DNA of 41,478 nucleotides from Acidimicrobiia bacterium (lineage in GTDB: Bacteria; Actinomycetota; Acidimicrobiia; Acidimicrobiales; Aldehydirespiratoraceae): positions 1 to 41,478 of the forward strand of contig QIIW01000109.1 in assembly GCA_003231645.1 (NCBI GenBank). The letters are read 5' to 3'. Shown one piece after another: positions 1 through 7,778 of the stretch (position 1 is its first letter; every line of letters starts with the position of its first letter). The notes beneath the pieces were generated by a model, which did no database searches, was not told the origin of the DNA, and saw only the letters and a program-made list of their open reading frames with translations. A program made the position numbers and the translations under genes.

Positions 1-536
1 ACGGCGGAGGGCTCCTGGTAGGCCTCGGTCGAACCACACCACACCATCACCAGACGGTCGCAGCCGTTCTCCGAGCGGAAGCTCTCGATGTCGTCGATGA
101 GCGCCTGAGCCTGGTCCCATTTCGACGTGATGTCCTTGACCCTCACCCCGTTCAGGCGCGTCACCCATCGCTGGTCGAACACCGCGTCCATGGCAGTGAT
201 GCCTTCGAGTTCACCGGAAATGGCCGACAGGTCGGAGCCCTCGAGGACGCCGGCCGTGCGGGCCGCCTCGAGGGCGTTGGGGGAGATGGGGTCCCAACCG
301 CCGAAGACCAGATCGTCGAGTTCGGCGAGCGGGACGAATTCTCGGATCAGCGGATTGCGATCCTCCTCGCGGGTCCCGAGACGAATGTGAGCCATCTGGG
401 TGATGGAACCGATGGGGGCGTTGAGGCCCTGCCTGGCGGCCAGGACGCCGGCCATGAACGTGGACGAGACGGCGCCCATGCCCGGGGTGAGTACTCCGAG
501 TTTTCCGGTGGCCGGTACGATGTTTCGTGCTGTCAT
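1..536 (-). CDS. ino1: Inositol-3-phosphate synthase, N-terminal part (runs off the left edge)
   Basis: Converts glucose-6-phosphate to myo-inositol-3-phosphate (NAD-dependent, cytosolic), the first step toward inositol lipids and mycothiol in actinobacteria. The 178 visible residues begin MTARNIVPATGKLGVLTPGM and contain the family-typical stretches GVLTPGMGAVSSTF (around residues 13-26), PIGSITQM, IRLGTREED and FVPLAELDDLVFGGWD, then DRLVMVWCGSTEAY near the window edge. These match the NAD-binding half of Ino1. The C-terminal catalytic half lies outside. The ATG at 536 is chosen because a TATGGT box lies 7 nt upstream, the leaderless arrangement seen at several genes here. It is divergent from a LysR regulator 69 bp away. 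Family identity is recognised from conserved motifs, not from a search. Confidence 0.88.
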   Translation of the reverse strand, partial: MTARNIVPATGKLGVLTPGMGAVSSTFMAGVLAARQGLNAPIGSITQMAHIRLGTREEDRNPLIREFVPLAELDDLVFGGWDPISPNALEAARTAGVLEGSDLSAISGELEGITAMDAVFDQRWVTRLNGVRVKDITSKWDQAQALIDDIESFRSENGCDRLVMVWCGSTEAYQEPSA

Positions 537-543
537 GGCGCTT

Positions 544-549
544 ACCATA
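544..549 (-). promoter_or_regulatory. Leaderless -10 box of ino1 (TATGGT)
   Basis: On the minus strand TATGGT is followed by 7 nt and then the ATG of ino1 at 536. A TANNNT box 6-7 nt before a start codon is the known actinobacterial layout for leaderless transcripts. No clear -35 is visible. Confidence 0.45.
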
Positions 550-574
550 AGTGGCGCTTCATGGTTAGGTCTTA

Positions 575-590
575 CAGTTAAGAAAAACTG
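575..590. promoter_or_regulatory. Inverted repeat CAGTT-N6-AACTG, candidate LysR operator
   Basis: A perfect 5-bp inverted repeat with a 6-nt AAGAAA spacer sits in the 69-bp ino1/lysR divergent region. It falls between a possible -35 (TTACAG, 572-577) and the -10 TAGTCT (594-599) of the LysR gene, a position suited to autoregulation. LysR regulators commonly control the divergent neighbour. The arms are short, so chance is possible. Confidence 0.35.
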
Positions 591-593
591 AAC

Positions 594-599
594 TAGTCT
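594..599 (+). promoter_or_regulatory. Leaderless -10 box of the LysR gene (TAGTCT)
   Basis: TAGTCT is followed by 6 nt and the GTG start at 606. A possible -35 TTACAG lies 16 nt upstream. No separate ribosome binding site is needed if transcription starts at the GTG. Confidence 0.45.
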
Positions 600-605
600 G
601 CGGAG

Positions 606-1478
606 GTGTCACGACCCCTCCCCGATCTCTCGATTCGCCAACTCGAATACCTGGTGGCAGTAGCCGGCTCGCCGACCTGGGCGACGGCCGCGGCTGCGGT
701 GGGGGTGAGCCCGTCGGCCCTGTCACAGGGGTTGGCCGAGCTGGAACGGCGGGTCGGAGTCCCTTTGTTCGACCGGATCGGGCGTCGCCGGGTGGTTCGA
801 CCGGGAGTGGAGACGGTGTTGGCCCACGCCCGGCAGGTCGTGGCGCTCACCGGTGACCTCGCCGAATGGGCGGATCGGACCCGTGACGGCGCGATCGGGC
901 GGCTTCGGGTCGGGATGATCGATGCCGCGGTGGTCGGCCACTTCCCTGAGGTTCTGCGTGAATTCAGGAGTCAACACCCCCACATCGACATGCACCTCGC
1001 CGTAGCGCCCTCGGGATCACTGCTCGACGGTCTCACCGCCGGCGCCATCGACATGGTGGTCTGTGTGCAGCCGCCATCGCCGGTGCGAGGGATCGACACG
1101 GTCCCGCTGCTGGTCGAGGACCTCGCCGTTTACGGACCGGATGAGAGGGTCGACAGTCCGCCGACCGATTGGGGGCCGTGGGTCATGTTCCCGGAGGGCA
1201 GTCATACACGATCGGTGATCGTCGACGCGCTGAGGAATCTCGGGTCTCCCATCGAGATCGTGGCCGAGTCGCACCAGCCGGAGGTACTGCGCGCCGTGGT
1301 CGGACTCGGTCTCGGTTGGACGGTGTTGCCGGTGGTGCAGGGCCGCGGATCCGGTCCGGGACTCACGCGTGGTCGCGTCATCGCCTGTCGTCGGCTCGTG
1401 GTTGCGAAAAGACATGGGGCCGCCGTCGTTCCGTCCGTCGATCTGCTCGAACGGGCGTTGCGGCGCGACCGTGCCTAG
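606..1478 (+). CDS. LysR-family transcriptional regulator
   Basis: 290-aa DNA-binding regulator of usual LTTR length. The N-terminal winged helix-turn-helix spans about residues 8-66, with SIRQLEYLVAVAG, VSPSALSQGLAELERRVG and VPLFDR as the typical signature. It is followed by a linker helix and a periplasmic-binding-protein-like effector domain starting near DGAIGRLRVGM. The GTG at 606 is preferred because it gives a full HTH and has TAGTCT 6 nt upstream. The gene is divergent from ino1, and a CAGTT/AACTG inverted repeat lies in the shared 69 bp, so ino1 is the most obvious candidate target. The effector cannot be told from sequence. Confidence 0.88.
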   Translation: MSRPLPDLSIRQLEYLVAVAGSPTWATAAAAVGVSPSALSQGLAELERRVGVPLFDRIGRRRVVRPGVETVLAHARQVVALTGDLAEWADRTRDGAIGRLRVGMIDAAVVGHFPEVLREFRSQHPHIDMHLAVAPSGSLLDGLTAGAIDMVVCVQPPSPVRGIDTVPLLVEDLAVYGPDERVDSPPTDWGPWVMFPEGSHTRSVIVDALRNLGSPIEIVAESHQPEVLRAVVGLGLGWTVLPVVQGRGSGPGLTRGRVIACRRLVVAKRHGAAVVPSVDLLERALRRDRA

Positions 1479-1481
1479 GCT
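1476..1481 (+). promoter_or_regulatory. Candidate -10 box (TAGGCT) for the MaoC gene
   Basis: TAGGCT overlaps the TAG stop codon of the LysR gene and lies 30 nt before the MaoC ATG. An AGGAG ribosome binding site at 1501-1505 follows, so this transcript would have a short conventional leader. No strong -35 is seen. Confidence 0.3.
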
Positions 1482-1511
1482 CGCAGCCGACCGAGACACC
1501 AGGAGTCGACG

Positions 1512-1988
1512 ATGAGCAACGCTGCTGACGCTTATGAACTGTTGAAGGCATCCGAAGGCCGGGACGAGGGCCACGGCGAATGGTTCGAGGTGACCCAGGA
1601 ACAGATCGACCGGTTTGCCGACTGCACGATCGACCACCAGTTCATCCACGTGGACCCCGAGCGGGCCGCCGCCGAGACGCCGTTCGGCGGAACCATCGCC
1701 CACGGGTTTCTCACGCTCTCGATGCTCACCCACCTCACGTCATCGGTGCCGAGCGACATGCCCCCGCTCAATGGAGTCCTCATGGGCATCAACTACGGCT
1801 TCGACAGGGTTCGCTTCATCAACCCGGTCAACTCCGGCAAGAGGATCAGGGCCCACAGTGTGGTGAAGAGCGTCGAGTTGAAGGGATCGGCCATCAACTC
1901 CACCCGTACCATCACCGTCGAGATCGAGGGCGTCGACAAGCCCGCTCTCGCCGCCGACTGGATCGGCAGGATCGTTTTCGACTCGTGA
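1512..1988 (+). CDS. MaoC-like (R)-enoyl-CoA hydratase / dehydratase
   Basis: 158-aa single hot-dog protein of the MaoC dehydratase family, which hydrates or dehydrates enoyl-CoA thioesters in the cytosol. The signature segment VTQEQIDRFADCTIDHQFIHVDPERA (given here only as key residues D38, Q41, H44 region) and the following PFGGTIAHGFLTLSML match the catalytic Asp/His hydratase-2 motif. The C-terminal strand with GIEV-like VEIEGVDKPALAADW closes the fold. Start ATG 1512 has AGGAG seven bases upstream. It is downstream of the LysR gene on the same strand. The exact acyl-CoA substrate is unknown. Confidence 0.88.
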   Translation: MSNAADAYELLKASEGRDEGHGEWFEVTQEQIDRFADCTIDHQFIHVDPERAAAETPFGGTIAHGFLTLSMLTHLTSSVPSDMPPLNGVLMGINYGFDRVRFINPVNSGKRIRAHSVVKSVELKGSAINSTRTITVEIEGVDKPALAADWIGRIVFDS

Positions 1989-2043
1989 AGAACCACCTGA
2001 TCGGCGGCACCGGTACCGGCACCGACACCTACGCCGACCAGCT

Positions 2044-3576
2044 GTGGTGAGTCCTCGGATCATTGCCGTCGTGATGGTGATGGCACTCGTCGCGACCGCA
2101 TGCTCGAACACAAATGTCTTCGACTCGGTCGATCTCGCCCGAACCGCCCCCACGTCGTCGGCCCCTGTCGGCACGGCGTCGACTCCGTCGCCGGACACTA
2201 CCGGCCCGGGTGCCGATGCGGCCGTCATCGAAATGATCGACTGCCCGGACTCTCTGTCCGGACCGGCGATCTCGTGTGGTGTCGCGACCGTGCCGATCGA
2301 CCACTCCGACCCCGGTGGAGCGACGACGAGGGTGTCGTTCGCGGTCATGCAAGGATCCGATTCGGGTTTTCGTACCCCCGTCGCCGTGCTGCAGGGCGGA
2401 CCGGGTGGCGCCAGTTCCGACATGGCGACCTGGTTCCCCCAGCGGGAATTCCCCCAGGTGTTCATCGACCAGCGCGGCACCGGTTTCGGCGCCACCGACT
2501 TCAACTGCCCCGAAGCCGACCAGATCACCACCGAGCTACTGGCACTCGACAGTGACACCGCGCTGAACCGGGAAATCGATGCCTATTCGGCGTGTGCCCG
2601 GCGGCTGGCCGGCAATCCCGTGCTCCTCGAGACCGACACGGCGTCACTGGCCGCCGATGTCGCCATGGTCATGGCCGGCCTGGGTCACGCGCGCTGGGTG
2701 GTGTACGGCGTGAGCTACGGCACGACGATCGCTCTCGATCTGCTCCGGAGTTCGGCCACCGGCCTGGTCGGTGCGGTACTCGACGGGGTCTATCCGCCCG
2801 ATCTCGATGTCGACCGGGCCATCGCCTTCTCGGCTGATCGCTCGATCGCCGCGGTCGACTCGGCCTGCCGTGCCGATCCGAGCTGCGATCGTATCGTGGA
2901 CGGCGTTTCGGCCACCCTGGACCGCTTGATCACCGGGCTCGACGCCAACCCCATGTTCGTGCCCGCTGGAGGTGGAGCGCCGGAGACGATCATCGACGGC
3001 CGGCGGCTGGCAATCTTTACATTCCTCATGCTCTACAGCGAGCAGACCGTGGCCCTGATTCCGCGGATGCTGGCCGGACTCGACCGCCGCGATCCGGATG
3101 TGGCCCGACAGGCGGCGAGCATCGGTAATCTCATCGAGACGTCATCGTCGAATGCCGCCGACGAGGGCACGTATTTCGCTGTGCAGTGCCACGACCGGGC
3201 GCCCTTCACCTCCGGCCCCCCCGGAGACCTCAGTGTGTTCGCTTCGGTCATCGCCCTGCCGTCGACGGCCGAGGTGTGTGCCCCGTGGTCGGTCGGCTCG
3301 GCCGTGTCCGACGAGGGAAGGCCGGTCGAGAGCGACATTCCCACGTTGCTGCTGTCGGGAGGCTTCGACCCGATCACCCCGGCCCTCTACGCGCGTGGAG
3401 TGGCCGACAACCTGAGCCGCTCCACGGTGGTCGAACAGGCCGGTCGGGGTCACGGCATCTGGATCGGAAACGACTGCATCGCAAGCATCGTCCTGTCGTT
3501 CGTATCGGACCCGGGCCGCGTGCTCGACACATCGTGTGCAGCCGAGCCGGTTCCGGTCGATTGGGCGCAGCCATGA
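2044..3576 (+). CDS. Secreted alpha/beta hydrolase, TAP-like (lipoprotein)
   Basis: 510-aa hydrolase resembling the Streptomyces tripeptidyl aminopeptidase / SCO7095-type family. Residues 1-20 form a lipoprotein signal peptide (hydrophobic IIAVVMVMALV, then ATAC with Cys20). A Ser/Thr/Pro-rich linker runs to about residue 60. The alpha/beta hydrolase core shows LQGGPGG (oxyanion region, near 117), the nucleophile elbow GVSYGT with Ser224, and C-terminal LSGGFDPITP and GRGHGIW supplying the likely Asp and His in a TAP-like C-terminal domain. Two adjacent GTG codons (2044, 2047) are possible starts and no clear ribosome binding site is visible. It probably acts on peptides or esters outside the membrane; the substrate is unknown. 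Confidence 0.82.
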   Translation: MVSPRIIAVVMVMALVATACSNTNVFDSVDLARTAPTSSAPVGTASTPSPDTTGPGADAAVIEMIDCPDSLSGPAISCGVATVPIDHSDPGGATTRVSFAVMQGSDSGFRTPVAVLQGGPGGASSDMATWFPQREFPQVFIDQRGTGFGATDFNCPEADQITTELLALDSDTALNREIDAYSACARRLAGNPVLLETDTASLAADVAMVMAGLGHARWVVYGVSYGTTIALDLLRSSATGLVGAVLDGVYPPDLDVDRAIAFSADRSIAAVDSACRADPSCDRIVDGVSATLDRLITGLDANPMFVPAGGGAPETIIDGRRLAIFTFLMLYSEQTVALIPRMLAGLDRRDPDVARQAASIGNLIETSSSNAADEGTYFAVQCHDRAPFTSGPPGDLSVFASVIALPSTAEVCAPWSVGSAVSDEGRPVESDIPTLLLSGGFDPITPALYARGVADNLSRSTVVEQAGRGHGIWIGNDCIASIVLSFVSDPGRVLDTSCAAEPVPVDWAQP

Positions 3577-3654
3577 ACGCCGGAGAGTTCCACGACACCT
3601 GATCCGCCGGCCCGGCCCGAAGACGTCCCGATCCGTCCGGCTGCGTCGGTCCTC

Positions 3655-4218
3655 GTGCTCGATGACCGGCCCGATCTCCATGTGCTGATCGGGCGGCGAC
3701 GCCGCAGCTCGGGTTTCGTACCGGGCATGGTCGTGTTCCCCGGCGGCGCGGTCGACCTCGACGATGGCACCGCCGAGGCCAGATTGACCGTGCCCATCGC
3801 CGAGGTGAGCGGCCTGGCCCCCGATGTGGCCGCGGCGTTCCTGCATGCGGGTCTGCGTGAGACGTTCGAGGAGGTTGGACTCTGGGTCGGTGGCGGGATT
3901 CCGGTCGAGCCGGCTGATTTCCCCCACGCCGGCTGGTGGCTCACCCCTCTGGGCGCCACTCGGCGCTACGACACCCACTTCTTCGTCGCCCGCTACCGGG
4001 GAGGACAGGTGGTACCCGACAGGCTCGAGATCACCGATGCGTGGTGGGAACGTCCCACCGATGCCCTGCGGCGCATCGACGTCGGTGATCTCGATGCCAT
4101 CTTCCCCACGATCGAGTTCCTCAGGGCCCTGTCGAGCCACGACACGGTCGAATCGGTGTTGCGGTCCGCAGCCGACGGTCCTCGTCGACAAGACTCGAAC
4201 GGATGGGTCGGCTTCTGA
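3655..4218 (+). CDS. Nudix hydrolase (5' end disputed, possible frameshift)
   Basis: Hydrolase of nucleoside-diphosphate-linked substrates. The Nudix box is visible as GGAVDLDD, then AGLRETFEEVGL (RExxEExG core) at about residues 24-73. The reported start is the GTG at 3655, but it leaves out the first beta strand: the frame is open upstream to 3577 and encodes PIRPAASVLVLDD, the usual Nudix N-terminus. That open stretch has no ATG, GTG or TTG before 3655. An ATG at 3573 overlaps the hydrolase stop (ATGA, the coupling used by other pairs here) but reads MNAGEFHDT and stops at 3600-3602. A single-base shift would join it to the Nudix frame. Either a sequence error, a programmed shift or a non-standard start is involved. 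Function is clear; start is not. Confidence 0.8.
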   Translation: MLDDRPDLHVLIGRRRRSSGFVPGMVVFPGGAVDLDDGTAEARLTVPIAEVSGLAPDVAAAFLHAGLRETFEEVGLWVGGGIPVEPADFPHAGWWLTPLGATRRYDTHFFVARYRGGQVVPDRLEITDAWWERPTDALRRIDVGDLDAIFPTIEFLRALSSHDTVESVLRSAADGPRRQDSNGWVGF

Positions 4219-4579
4219 GCGTGATCGGCGGACGTTTTGTGACCAATTTCACGCGATCGACACACAATTCATCGAAAGTTTTCGGAAATGTTGCGGACTG
4301 GTTTCGATGGCTGACCGAAAATGGTCTATGTTCTCGGTGGGTTAGGTGAACTTTCGGGCACAGGGCCGAAGAAGTAGCCGCGGAGACCTCTGGCCTCCGT
4401 CCCCCTCCAGGGATACGAGGCTTGGTCGGTGTGGCAGCGTCGGCCAGGCCTCGGCCGCGTCTCGGGCCGCTTTCTCGAGAGCGAGCCGATGACATCGCTC
4501 GATTTCACACCGGTGAGACCACGATTGGAGCCGATTCGATCGGTTCGCGATACTGACCGCGACCGACGACCCGACAGGA
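4219..4579. other. 361-bp gene-free leader before the radical SAM gene
   Basis: No convincing ORF on either strand. The first 110 bp are clearly more AT-rich than the surroundings. They contain an inverted repeat TTTTCGG (4279-4285) / CCGAAAA (4315-4321) with a 29-nt loop and a possible -10 TATGTT at 4327-4332. The remainder is GC-rich and can form hairpins, for example CGGAG...CTCCG around 4381-4402. A segment at 4376-4390 resembles a B12 box, but the other cobalamin-riboswitch elements are missing. A long structured 5' leader or an unrecognised small RNA remains possible. Confidence 0.35.
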
Positions 4580-4585
4580 ATGGCC

Positions 4586-5458
4586 ATGGTGGTCTCAGCA
4601 GAACCGACCGACTTCGGCAGCCGTTCGTATCCGGCGGCGCTGGTCAATGTCACCAACCGGTGCAATCTCGAGTGCGCTCACTGCTTCGTCTTCCGAGACG
4701 ACAACCCCAACGCCTCCATCGACCGCATGGACGACGCCACGATGCTCCATCAACTGGAGGTGCTGCGCGATCGCCACGGGATCAGATACATGCTGTTCAT
4801 GGGCGGCGAACCCATGGTCCGCCGAGGCCTCGTATTGAAGGCCATCGACCTCTTCGAGCAGGGTTCGATCGTGACCAACGGGACATTCGGGATCCCGAGC
4901 GCCCCCGGTCACCTGATCACCGTCTCGCTCGACGGACCACCGGCGGTCAACGACTCGATCCGTGGCCAGGGTGTATTCGACCGGGTCAGGCGGGCGATTC
5001 ACGATCGCGACCCCGACGACGGCACGATCGTGATGCTCCAAATGGCGATCATGAAGTCGACTGCACACAGCATCGAAGCGTTCGTCGAGGCGGTGGCCGA
5101 CTGGCCGGTGGACGGCATCGCGTTCACGTTCTACGTCCCCACCGCCGGAGAGCACAGCGAACTGGCCTGGGACACCAACGAGGAACGTGACGAGGTGATC
5201 GATCGAGTCATTGCGCTCAAACGGAGATATCCCGACCTCGTCAAGTCCAGCCTCGCCACGCTCGAGTTGATGAAGTCCGACCGATGCCGCGAGTACACCG
5301 GCGATGGTTGTGCCCTGAAATCGATGCTGCCCCTCTACGTCGGCGACGGGGGGGTGTTCGAGCGCACGTTCTGCTGCTACGGCAACGACGTCGACTGTGA
5401 GCGATGCGGGGCCTACGCCGTGTTCAACGCCGCTCGCCACCGACAGAGCGTCGGTTAG
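4586..5458 (+). CDS. Radical SAM protein with C-terminal cysteine cluster
   Basis: About 290 aa. The N-terminal CNLECAHC (Cys26, Cys30, Cys33 from this start) is the CxxxCxxC motif that binds the SAM-cleaving [4Fe-4S] cluster. GGEP follows (SAM-binding, MGGEPMVR) and TVSLDGP is typical of the radical SAM barrel. The C-terminus has additional cysteines in GDGCALKS, RTFCCYGNDVDCERCG, suggesting an auxiliary Fe-S cluster of SPASM/HpnH-like type. Two ATGs compete: 4580 and 4586. The second is chosen because AGGA at 4576-4579 is 6 nt upstream of it but touches the first. The gene follows a long gene-free leader and has no obvious partner, so the substrate (peptide, lipid or small molecule) is unknown. 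Confidence 0.82.
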   Translation: MVVSAEPTDFGSRSYPAALVNVTNRCNLECAHCFVFRDDNPNASIDRMDDATMLHQLEVLRDRHGIRYMLFMGGEPMVRRGLVLKAIDLFEQGSIVTNGTFGIPSAPGHLITVSLDGPPAVNDSIRGQGVFDRVRRAIHDRDPDDGTIVMLQMAIMKSTAHSIEAFVEAVADWPVDGIAFTFYVPTAGEHSELAWDTNEERDEVIDRVIALKRRYPDLVKSSLATLELMKSDRCREYTGDGCALKSMLPLYVGDGGVFERTFCCYGNDVDCERCGAYAVFNAARHRQSVG

Positions 5459-5474
5459 GTCCGTTGCGCCTCGG

Positions 5475-5480
5475 TAGGTT
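5475..5480 (+). promoter_or_regulatory. Leaderless -10 box (TAGGTT) of the CopD-like gene
   Basis: TAGGTT followed by 6 nt and the GTG start at 5487. It would drive the two-gene unit with the downstream DNA glycosylase. Confidence 0.45.
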
Positions 5481-5486
5481 CTTCCG

Positions 5487-5891
5487 GTGATCGACGTCGA
5501 CTTCGGATCAGTCCGCATGTTCCTCCACATCCTCGGCGCGTCCGTGTGGGTCGGGGGACTGATCCTCATGGCCTCCCTCACACCGGTGCTGCGAAGGATG
5601 TCGCCCGAAGCCCCTCGCCGGGCCGCGGCCCAGTTCGGCCGGCTGGCATGGCCGTTCTTCGGTCTCGTGGTGGTCACTGGCATCTGGAACGTTTTCGAGT
5701 TGAATCTCGACACGGTTTCGTCGGGCTACAACGCCGCGCTCGGAATCAAGCTCCTGTTGGTGGCGGCCTCAGGCGGTGCTGCCGCGGTGTACCTCAACAC
5801 CAACACGGCCGCGGTGCGTGGCATCACCGGTGGTCTGGCCCTTCTCACCGGGCTGGCGGCCATGTATGTCGGTGTGTTGCTGGTGGCATGA
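5487..5891 (+). CDS. Four-helix membrane protein, CopD/DUF2269-like
   Basis: 134-aa integral membrane protein with four hydrophobic segments (about residues 7-29, 50-67, 80-101 and 110-133). The first helix carries HILGASVWVGGLI, the histidine-containing motif found in CopD-type copper transport domains and in related small four-helix proteins of actinobacteria. The GTG start has TAGGTT 6 nt upstream. The stop overlaps the ATG of the DNA glycosylase gene by four bases (ATGA), so the two are probably co-translated, although no functional link is obvious. Metal handling is a family-level guess. Confidence 0.7.
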   Translation: MIDVDFGSVRMFLHILGASVWVGGLILMASLTPVLRRMSPEAPRRAAAQFGRLAWPFFGLVVVTGIWNVFELNLDTVSSGYNAALGIKLLLVAASGGAAAVYLNTNTAAVRGITGGLALLTGLAAMYVGVLLVA

Positions 5892-6508
5892 GCCGCTGGA
5901 TCCGCACCGGCGCCGATGGTGTCGGCCGATGTTGGTGGGCGGGCGACGATGGCGACTACCTCGCCTACCACGACGATGAGTGGGGCCGACCGACGATCGA
6001 CGACACCAGGTTGTTCGAGAAGATCTGCCTCGAGGGATTCCAGTCGGGTCTGTCGTGGCTGACAATTCTGCGCAAACGCGACAACTTCCGCGCCGCATTC
6101 GCCGGGTTCGAGATGGATACGGTGGCCCGATTCGGGGAGGCAGATGTCGAGCGACTCCTGGGCGATGCCGGCATCGTTCGCCATCGGCGCAAGATCGAAT
6201 CGACCATCAACAACGCGATCCGAGCGCTGGAGATCGTCGACGAGTTCGGGTCACTCGCCGGTTATCTGTGGGGTTTCGAGCCGGACGGGAACGAGGTCGA
6301 ACCCACCGACGAGTCCCCGGTTCCGGCCACGACGCCGACCTCCGCCGCCCTGGCCCGGGATCTCAAGGGGCGGGGATGGAGCTACGTGGGTCCCACCACG
6401 GTCTACGCGTTCATGCAGGCCATGGGCATGGTCAACGACCATCTCCCGCATTGCTCGCGGTACCAGGTGTGTGATCAAGAGCGGAGGGCCTTGGTGCGCC
6501 CGCGCTGA
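5888..6508 (+). CDS. tag: DNA-3-methyladenine glycosylase I
   Basis: 206-aa base-excision repair enzyme that removes 3-methyladenine from alkylated DNA. RCWWAG (Cys15) and YHDDEWG (His28) are the first zinc ligands of Tag. LEGFQSGLSWLTILRKRDNFR contains the catalytic-pocket glutamate seen in the E. coli enzyme. VGPTTVYAFMQAMGMVNDH carries the C-terminal substrate-binding region, with the His and Cys of NDHLPHC completing the zinc site. Start ATG 5888 overlaps the preceding stop (ATGA). The 3' end overlaps the convergent MFS gene by 77 bp. Confidence 0.93.
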   Translation: MSRWIRTGADGVGRCWWAGDDGDYLAYHDDEWGRPTIDDTRLFEKICLEGFQSGLSWLTILRKRDNFRAAFAGFEMDTVARFGEADVERLLGDAGIVRHRRKIESTINNAIRALEIVDEFGSLAGYLWGFEPDGNEVEPTDESPVPATTPTSAALARDLKGRGWSYVGPTTVYAFMQAMGMVNDHLPHCSRYQVCDQERRALVRPR

Positions 6509-7670
6509 GGCCGATGGCCATGCCGATGGCGGCCATGATCAGCACGGCCACGGCCACCATCGCGAAGGTCTCCCCGGCACCGTTGGAGCTGTAGAGCGGG
6601 GCCGCGGCCAAAGCGGCAAGCCCTGCCGCCACCTGACCGGCTGCCGCCGCCAGCCCCTGACCGGTGGCTCGTTCGCCCTCGTCGGTGTCGGAGGCCATCA
6701 GCGCCTGGCTGGCCGGCATGGCAGCACCGTTGGCCACCGCTTCCATCATGGCCAGCCCCATCACCATGCCCGGTCGGGTGAGTTGACCGTAGATCACGGT
6801 GAGCGGCACGATCACCGCGATCGAGACGGGAATGGTGCGCAACGGTCCGAGCCGGTCGGCGGCTCGACCGGCCAGCGGGGCGGTGAGGGCGAACGGGATC
6901 CCGTAGAGACTGAGACTGAGTCCGATGAACCAGGTGTCGGCACCAATGTCGGTCATGAAACGAGCGAAGATCGCCTCGTACATACCGGCCGGAAGGATGA
7001 GGGCAGCCGACAGGATCACCGCGGCGAGGGCGCGACGACGTCTCAGGATCGAGACGATTCCGGCGAGTGACGATGAGTGAGTCGGCCGGCTGGTCGACTC
7101 CAGGATCTCGACGCGGGAGAGGGCGGGCAGCAGCACCACGAGGATCACCGCCATCAACACGAACGGCACATCGAGTCCGGTCAACTCGACGATTCCGGCG
7201 GCGATGCCGGGCCCGATGATGAATCCCGAGGTCTCGACTCCGGCGAGCGCTCCGAGACGTGCGCCGGCATTGTCGGGGTCGGCCGCGCTCACCAGCGCTC
7301 GCGCCGCGGGCGCGTAGGCGCCGTAGGCCAACCCGGACAAGGCCCGAGAAAGGATGAACTGCCAAGCGGTGGTGGCCAAGGCAAAACCGAGCACACCGAT
7401 GGCGGCGGTGATCACCGCCGCCATCATCAGCCGCTTGGCGTGACCACGGTCGGCGAGGGGAGCGAGGGTCATCTGACTGGCGACGCCGGCGAAGAACGAG
7501 ATGGCAGCTATGAATCCCAGGCTCGAACTGCTGAGGCCATAGGTGTCCTGGATCTCGGCCAAGAGCGCGAACACCATGCCGATCGACGCCGCGATCGCGA
7601 ACAGGCCCACGTGGACGAGCCGGCTCACTGGCCGCGTCTGTTGCCCCCGGCGTTCCCCTGCACCCATCAC
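6432..7670 (-). CDS. MFS transporter
   Basis: 412-aa major facilitator with about 12 hydrophobic helices and the loop-2/3 motif LADRGHAKR after helix 2 (PLADRGHAKRLMM) and GRAADRLG after helix 8 as the second-half counterpart. The pattern resembles drug or metabolite efflux carriers. Start is GTG 7670 or the adjacent ATG 7667. The last 77 bp overlap the 3' end of tag on the opposite strand, an unusually long convergent overlap; both reading frames look real there, but the MFS C-terminal tail is unconserved-looking. The substrate cannot be predicted. Confidence 0.85.
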   Translation of the reverse strand: MMGAGERRGQQTRPVSRLVHVGLFAIAASIGMVFALLAEIQDTYGLSSSSLGFIAAISFFAGVASQMTLAPLADRGHAKRLMMAAVITAAIGVLGFALATTAWQFILSRALSGLAYGAYAPAARALVSAADPDNAGARLGALAGVETSGFIIGPGIAAGIVELTGLDVPFVLMAVILVVLLPALSRVEILESTSRPTHSSSLAGIVSILRRRRALAAVILSAALILPAGMYEAIFARFMTDIGADTWFIGLSLSLYGIPFALTAPLAGRAADRLGPLRTIPVSIAVIVPLTVIYGQLTRPGMVMGLAMMEAVANGAAMPASQALMASDTDEGERATGQGLAAAAGQVAAGLAALAAAPLYSSNGAGETFAMVAVAVLIMAAIGMAIGLSAGAPRPSALDHTPGTASNAGDGR

Positions 7671-7765
7671 ACAGTTTGCCCGATGGTCGCCGTCAACATC
7701 CGGTGATTTTCGTCATGCCCCAAGTTTCGGATGGAGGAGAGGGGGGGCTGGGCGGTGGGTCCCAC

Positions 7766-7771
7766 TAGCGT
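7766..7771 (+). promoter_or_regulatory. Leaderless -10 box (TAGCGT) of the EamA gene
   Basis: TAGCGT, then 7 nt, then ATG 7779. It argues for 7779 rather than the upstream in-frame ATG 7731 as the start. Confidence 0.45.
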
Positions 7772-7778
7772 CCGCTCG

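Noticed and set aside
3574..3576. In-frame TGA between the TAP-like hydrolase and the Nudix frame as a second Sec codon or a readthrough fusion
   Set aside because: The hydrolase ends at a normal family length and no UxxC motif or family match spans the TGA; sharing a frame is a coincidence.
4376..4390. B12-box-like word (AGCC...GGAGACC) suggesting a cobalamin riboswitch
   Set aside because: The other conserved cobalamin-riboswitch elements are missing nearby and the downstream protein has no B12 domain.
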